A stretch of DNA of 64,000 bases from Glaciibacter superstes DSM 21135 (GTDB lineage Bacteria > Actinomycetota > Actinomycetes > Actinomycetales > Microbacteriaceae): NCBI RefSeq assembly GCF_000421145.1, contig NZ_ATWH01000002.1, positions 186,001 to 250,000 of the forward strand, given 5' to 3'. Shown one piece after another: positions 60,800-64,000 of the stretch. Every line of letters starts with the position of its first letter. Position 1 is the first letter of the stretch. The position numbers and the translations under genes are program-made. The notes beneath the pieces are model-generated. The model ran no database searches. It was not told the DNA's origin and saw nothing but the letters and a program-made list of their open reading frames with translations.

Positions 60800-61141
60800 G
60801 TGACTGACCCGATTTCAGAGAAACAGTGGCTGACCATTCCCGATCTCGTTGAACTTCTTGGGCTTCCGCAAGGACGCGTACGCCGCTTGATCGAAGACAA
60901 ACACCTCCTCGCAGTGCGTCGAGACGGCATCCTTTCCGTACCGACCGTTTTCCTCGAGGAGAGAGAGCCCCTCGGCGACTTGCGCGGCACGCTCTTCGTG
61001 TTGTCTGACGACGGATTCACGGACGATCAGGCGATGCGGTGGCTGCTCGAGGTCGACGACAGCCTGGGCGTGGCCCCGGTTGATGCGCTCCGTGCCGGGC
61101 GCAAGGCCGAAGTGCGCCGGGTCGCCCAGGCCCTCGCGTAA
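60800..61141 (+). CDS. Rv2175c-like DNA-binding protein
   Basis: A 113-residue protein starting at GTG. A winged-helix start (EKQWLTIPDLVELLGLPQGR, VRRLIEDKHLLAVRRDG) leads to SVPTVFLEEREPLGDLRGTL and DDQAMRWLLEVDDSLGVAPV. This pattern and the neighbours match Rv2175c of Mycobacterium tuberculosis, a DNA-binding substrate of the kinase PknL. Regulation by the neighbouring kinase is inferred from that homologue. A weak ribosome site suggests leaderless or SD-poor translation. Confidence 0.88.
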   Translation: MTDPISEKQWLTIPDLVELLGLPQGRVRRLIEDKHLLAVRRDGILSVPTVFLEEREPLGDLRGTLFVLSDDGFTDDQAMRWLLEVDDSLGVAPVDALRAGRKAEVRRVAQALA

Positions 61142-61253
61142 CAGCCGGAACGGGTGGCTTCTCGCTGAGGTCGGAGAGTCCTGGTCGGCTGTCCTAACCG
61201 GCGTCCAGGGCCGCAAGCTGCTCCAGCGTTCTGGTGTTCCAGTGTTCCTGTGT

Positions 61254-61904
61254 TCAATTGTCTGTTTTGGAGCTTTCAAGCACTTCGAACGGGGATCCGA
61301 CATCGCCCCGCCATGCTTCGATGCCCTCCCTGACCGCGAGGGCTGCAACGACGAGAGCTGCCACAGAGTCGGCCCACATCCACCCGAACAGGCTGTTCAG
61401 CAGCAATCCGATGAGGACGGTTCCCGACAGGTAGATGCACAGCACGAGCTGTTTGGCATCCGCCTGCACGCTCTTGGATGCTAGTTCCCTGCCCGTTCGG
61501 AACTCGAACCAGGCCAGCGCGGGCATCACGATCAGGCTCGCGACGGCGATGCCGATCCCGACAGGGCTGTGTTCGACCCGCTCGATGCCGGTGACGGTGA
61601 GAACTGCGTCGATAGTGATGTAGGTGGCGAGGGCGAAGAATGCGATCCCGATCGCCCGAACGGTGGGCTTCTCCCATCGTTCGGGGTCTTTACGGGTGAA
61701 CTGCCACGCGATTGCCACGGCGGAGGCGACCTCGATCACCGAGTCGAGGCCGAAGCCGATCAAGGCCGCCGACGACGCGGCAGCCCCAGCCGCGATCGCG
61801 ACGATTGCTTCGATGACGTTCCAGGTGATCGTGAAGGCGACGATCATCTTCACCCTGCGGTGCAACTGGCTCCGGCGCTCATCCGTGAGCGTTGGTGTGC
61901 TCAC
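61254..61904 (-). CDS. CDF-like cation transporter
   Basis: The GTG at 61904 overlaps the repressor stop by four bases (61901-61904), giving 216 residues. Five to six hydrophobic helices are visible, with FGLDSVIEVASAVAIAWQFT and MWADSVAALVVAALAVREGI, the two metal-binding Asp pairs typical of cation diffusion facilitators. It lacks the long cytoplasmic C-terminal domain of CzcD, as do many short CDF-like proteins next to ArsR genes. Probably exports the metal sensed by the upstream repressor. Confidence 0.85.
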   Translation of the reverse strand: MSTPTLTDERRSQLHRRVKMIVAFTITWNVIEAIVAIAAGAAASSAALIGFGLDSVIEVASAVAIAWQFTRKDPERWEKPTVRAIGIAFFALATYITIDAVLTVTGIERVEHSPVGIGIAVASLIVMPALAWFEFRTGRELASKSVQADAKQLVLCIYLSGTVLIGLLLNSLFGWMWADSVAALVVAALAVREGIEAWRGDVGSPFEVLESSKTDN

Positions 61905-62263
61905 CGTGCCGCCTCGCTGCTGTCGCAGCATCCCGGTACCGCGCAGTTCGGGTCCAGGCAGGGAGCGCTCTCGTCCACCGCGAGAGTCACGCCCACGAGC
62001 GCGGTCAGCGCCGCAGTCAGGTGGGGGTCGGCGATGTCATATCGCGTCTGCCGGCCCTCGGGCTCGGCGACGACGATCCCGCAGCCGCGCAGGCAGGCAA
62101 GGTGGTTCGAGACGTTCGTGCGGGTCAACTCCAGGTCACGGGCGAGCTGCGCCGGATACCCATGGGTGTTCAGCAGGGAGAGGAGGATGCGGGAACGGGT
62201 CGGGTCGGTCATCGCCCGGCCGAGGCGGTTCATGACGTCCACGCGGGAGGCAATAGTCAGCAT
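61901..62263 (-). CDS. cmtR: CmtR-like metal-sensing ArsR repressor
   Basis: A 120-residue winged-helix repressor. LTRTNVSNHLACLRGCGIVV contains the Cys-x3-Cys pair of CmtR, and the C-terminal CLDPNCAVPGCC supplies the third ligand. CmtR of Mycobacterium tuberculosis senses Cd(II) and Pb(II) with exactly this arrangement. It is first in a two-gene operon with the CDF-like transporter, and its start codon lies inside a perfect inverted repeat (62253-62274). Confidence 0.9.
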   Translation of the reverse strand: MLTIASRVDVMNRLGRAMTDPTRSRILLSLLNTHGYPAQLARDLELTRTNVSNHLACLRGCGIVVAEPEGRQTRYDIADPHLTAALTALVGVTLAVDESAPCLDPNCAVPGCCDSSEAAR

Positions 62264-62274
62264 CTAGTGACTAT
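62253..62274. promoter_or_regulatory. Inverted-repeat operator of the CmtR-like gene
   Basis: ATAGTCA, eight bases, TGACTAT: a perfect 7-bp inverted repeat that straddles the cmtR start codon (62261-62263). It is in the short divergent region before the BASS-type permease gene. ArsR-family proteins bind such repeats; autoregulation with possible effect on the divergent gene is inferred. Confidence 0.65.
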
Positions 62275-62322
62275 ACAGCGACTGGTGACCTATCGAGGCT
62301 GGGAGACTGGGAGACTGGGAGG

Positions 62323-63297
62323 ATGCGGGCGTATGCGGAGTGGCTGGAGCGGCATCAGGTGCCGCTCTATCTCGCAGCCCTCGCATTGGGCGCCGCCGTC
62401 GGCCTGCTGGTCCCGAGCGTCGCGCATCCGTTGGAATTAGCGATCAATCCCCTGCTCGGGGCACTGCTGTATGCGACATTCCTCGGCGTGCCGTTCACCA
62501 GGTTCGGTCGGGCGTTCCGTGACTGGCGATTCCTTGCCACCGTGCTTGTCGTCAATTTCGTGCTTGTACCGGTGATCGTTTTTATTCTGTCGCGCATCGT
62601 CGCTGCCGACCACGTGCTGCTCGTCGGGGTGCTGTTTGTGCTGCTGACCCCCTGCGTGGACTATGTGATTGTGTTCACCGGCCTCGCCGGTGGCGCGAAA
62701 GACCGCCTCCTCGCAGCCGCGCCGTTGCTGATGCTCGCGCAGATTCTTCTTCTTCCCGCGTACTTGTGGCTCATGGCCGGTCCCGAACTCATCCAGAGCG
62801 TCGACCTCGCCCCCTTCGTCGACGCGTTTCTGCTGCTCATACTTCTTCCAATGGCGGCCGCAGGCCTCACTCAGGTTGCCGCCGGTCTCACCCGTGCGGG
62901 TCGCATCCTGCAGGAGGTCATGCTCGGCGCGATGGTGCCACTGATGATGCTCACCCTCGCTGTCATTGTTGCCTCCCAGGCCTACGGCGTCGGGCAACAG
63001 ATCCCCGCACTGCTCATCACCGTCCCCGTCTACGTCCTCTTCGCAGCGATCATGGTCCCCGTCGGCATAATCGCTAGTCGTGTCGCGAATCTCGACGATC
63101 CCGCGCGACGGGCGATCGTATTCAGTGGCGTCACCCGGAACTCGCTTGTCGTGCTCCCGCTCGTGCTCGCGCTCCCAGCGAGGTTCGGTCTCGCCCCGCT
63201 CGCGGTCGTCACGCAGACCCTCGTCGAACTTATAGTGATGGTCGTTCTTGTCAGAGTGATTCCACGGCTACTCCCGCTCCGCTACCAGCCCACGTAG
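62323..63297 (+). CDS. BASS-superfamily permease (arsenic-resistance type)
   Basis: A 324-residue protein with about ten transmembrane helices. Segments such as VLLVGVLFVLLTPCVDYVIV, FTGLAGGAKDRLLAAAPLLM and AIVFSGVTRNSLVVLPLVLA match the SBF/ACR3-like family annotated as arsenic resistance protein. It may export arsenite or another anion. Its ATG is 60 bases from the divergent cmtR start; a short TGGGAGAC repeat (TGGGAGACTGGGAGACTGGG) precedes it. Substrate is not certain. Confidence 0.82.
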   Translation: MRAYAEWLERHQVPLYLAALALGAAVGLLVPSVAHPLELAINPLLGALLYATFLGVPFTRFGRAFRDWRFLATVLVVNFVLVPVIVFILSRIVAADHVLLVGVLFVLLTPCVDYVIVFTGLAGGAKDRLLAAAPLLMLAQILLLPAYLWLMAGPELIQSVDLAPFVDAFLLLILLPMAAAGLTQVAAGLTRAGRILQEVMLGAMVPLMMLTLAVIVASQAYGVGQQIPALLITVPVYVLFAAIMVPVGIIASRVANLDDPARRAIVFSGVTRNSLVVLPLVLALPARFGLAPLAVVTQTLVELIVMVVLVRVIPRLLPLRYQPT

Positions 63298-63442
63298 TTC
63301 GATGGTGCGGGTTCGATGGCGCGGCGCGTGCACGTGAATACCGCATGTGCTTCGGGCGCGGTAGAGGATGGTTGGGCGAGCGAACATCGAGCGATGCATC
63401 GAAACGGCGGTCAGGCCCGCCAGGCTGTGGTCCACAGGGTGG

Positions 63443-64000
63443 TCAGAAGACCCGGTGCGCGACCGACTTCGCCAAAGCGGTGAGCTGACTCTTCGCGACC
63501 GGGGTGATCGGAGCATTCGTCAATGCGTCCAGGGCGCCCCCGACCTGTTCTGAGATCAGCGCTTCGACGCTTTCGACCGCGCCACTGCCAAGGATCGTTC
63601 TCTGCAGTGTGCGAATCTGGTCTTCCTCAAGGCCGGGGTCGCCGAGAAGCTCATCGAAGATGCGACGCGCTCCACCGGACATCGCCGTGCGCGCTCGCGC
63701 AACCAGAACTGTGCGCTTACCTTCGCGCAAATCGTCGCCACTCGGCTTGCCGGTCACTTCAGCATCCCCGAAGACACCCAGGAGATCGTCGCGAAGCTGA
63801 TAGGCAATACCCAACGGGAGGCCGTACGCCCGCAGCGCCTCGCGTTGAGCGGGGGTTCCGCCCGCGAGAGTCGCACCAATACCGAGCGGGGCCTGCACGC
63901 TGTACTTGGCGGACTTGTACACGATCACCCGAAGGGCGCTGTCCTCCAGTTCGGTCTCCGGCTTCGTGCGCCAGGCCCGCTCGCCGAGTATGTCGAGATA
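63443..64000 (-). CDS. Polyprenyl diphosphate synthase, C-terminal part (cut by right edge)
   Basis: The minus-strand frame is open from 63443 to the right edge, so only the C-terminal ~185 residues are present. SAKYSVQAPLGIGATLAGGT and the second Asp-rich motif region LRDDLLGVFGDAEVTGKPSG followed by DDLREGKRTVLVARA are hallmarks of trans-isoprenyl diphosphate synthases (heptaprenyl/geranylgeranyl type). The first DDxxD motif must lie outside the window. It extends isoprenoid chains for quinones, carotenoids or lipids. Confidence 0.92.
   Translation of the reverse strand, partial: YLDILGERAWRTKPETELEDSALRVIVYKSAKYSVQAPLGIGATLAGGTPAQREALRAYGLPLGIAYQLRDDLLGVFGDAEVTGKPSGDDLREGKRTVLVARARTAMSGGARRIFDELLGDPGLEEDQIRTLQRTILGSGAVESVEALISEQVGGALDALTNAPITPVAKSQLTALAKSVAHRVF

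Overview
The window is high-GC, densely packed chromosomal DNA from an actinobacterium. Several things point to Microbacteriaceae or a close relative: many GTG/TTG starts, a GarA-FtsR-MerR cluster, an AroG-kinase-Rv2175c cluster, Ku, a DUF222/HNH relic of the 13E12 type, and a HAIR box upstream of a Clp gene. The species cannot be named from the sequence alone. I saw no rRNA, tRNA, CRISPR array, transposase or prophage genes.

Layout. 1-2.5 kb: the C-terminal part of a large LuxR-type regulator, then three tiny overlapping genes of unknown function. 2.6-5.3 kb: a ClpC-type unfoldase with a HspR-type inverted repeat (HAIR) just upstream and a strong terminator behind it. 5.4-7.0 kb: decayed gene remnants and an SGNH-like/GAF fusion protein. 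7.0-35.4 kb: one almost complete flagellar locus. On the minus strand lie flgN-flgK-flgL-fliW. On the plus strand lie fliA, the flagellin gene, fliD-fliS-(fliT-like), flgB-flgC-fliE-fliF-fliG-fliH-fliI-fliJ-NlpC/P60-fliK-flgD-flgE, flbD-motA-motB, and fliM-fliN-fliO-fliP-fliQ-fliR-flhB-flhA-(flhF-like)-csrA. 35.4-39.7 kb: a degraded region with a broken DUF222/HNH gene, a DUF1877 gene whose stop seems lost, and short repeats. 39.7-64 kb: housekeeping genes (apt, NUDIX, ku, CDP-alcohol phosphatidyltransferase, garA/ftsR/merR, parA-like, pyc, MinD-like, def, fadD, ROK glucokinase, plsC, class II DAHP synthase, a PASTA kinase, a LysM protein, an Rv2175c homologue), then a metal-response module (CmtR-like repressor, CDF-like exporter, BASS-type permease). 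The right edge cuts a polyprenyl diphosphate synthase gene.

How the flagellar genes work together. The same promoter-like sequence, TAAC-N15-GCCGATAG with identical spacing, occurs four times. It precedes flgN (minus strand), the flagellin gene, flgB and fliM, so one FliA/WhiG-type sigma factor, encoded in the middle of the locus, could drive all major transcripts. CsrA and FliW are both encoded in the locus. The flagellin leader has a hairpin that displays GGA in its loop plus a GGAGGA ribosome site, the layout expected for CsrA/FliW control of flagellin translation. FliM appears to be made from a nearly leaderless mRNA and lacks the usual CheY-binding N-terminal peptide, and no chemotaxis gene is present. 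The FlhF-like protein keeps the FlhF N-terminus but has no recognisable GTPase motifs. An NlpC/P60 hydrolase sits where a wall-opening FlgJ-like enzyme would be needed.

All functional calls rest on reading the translations and motifs; no database search was possible.
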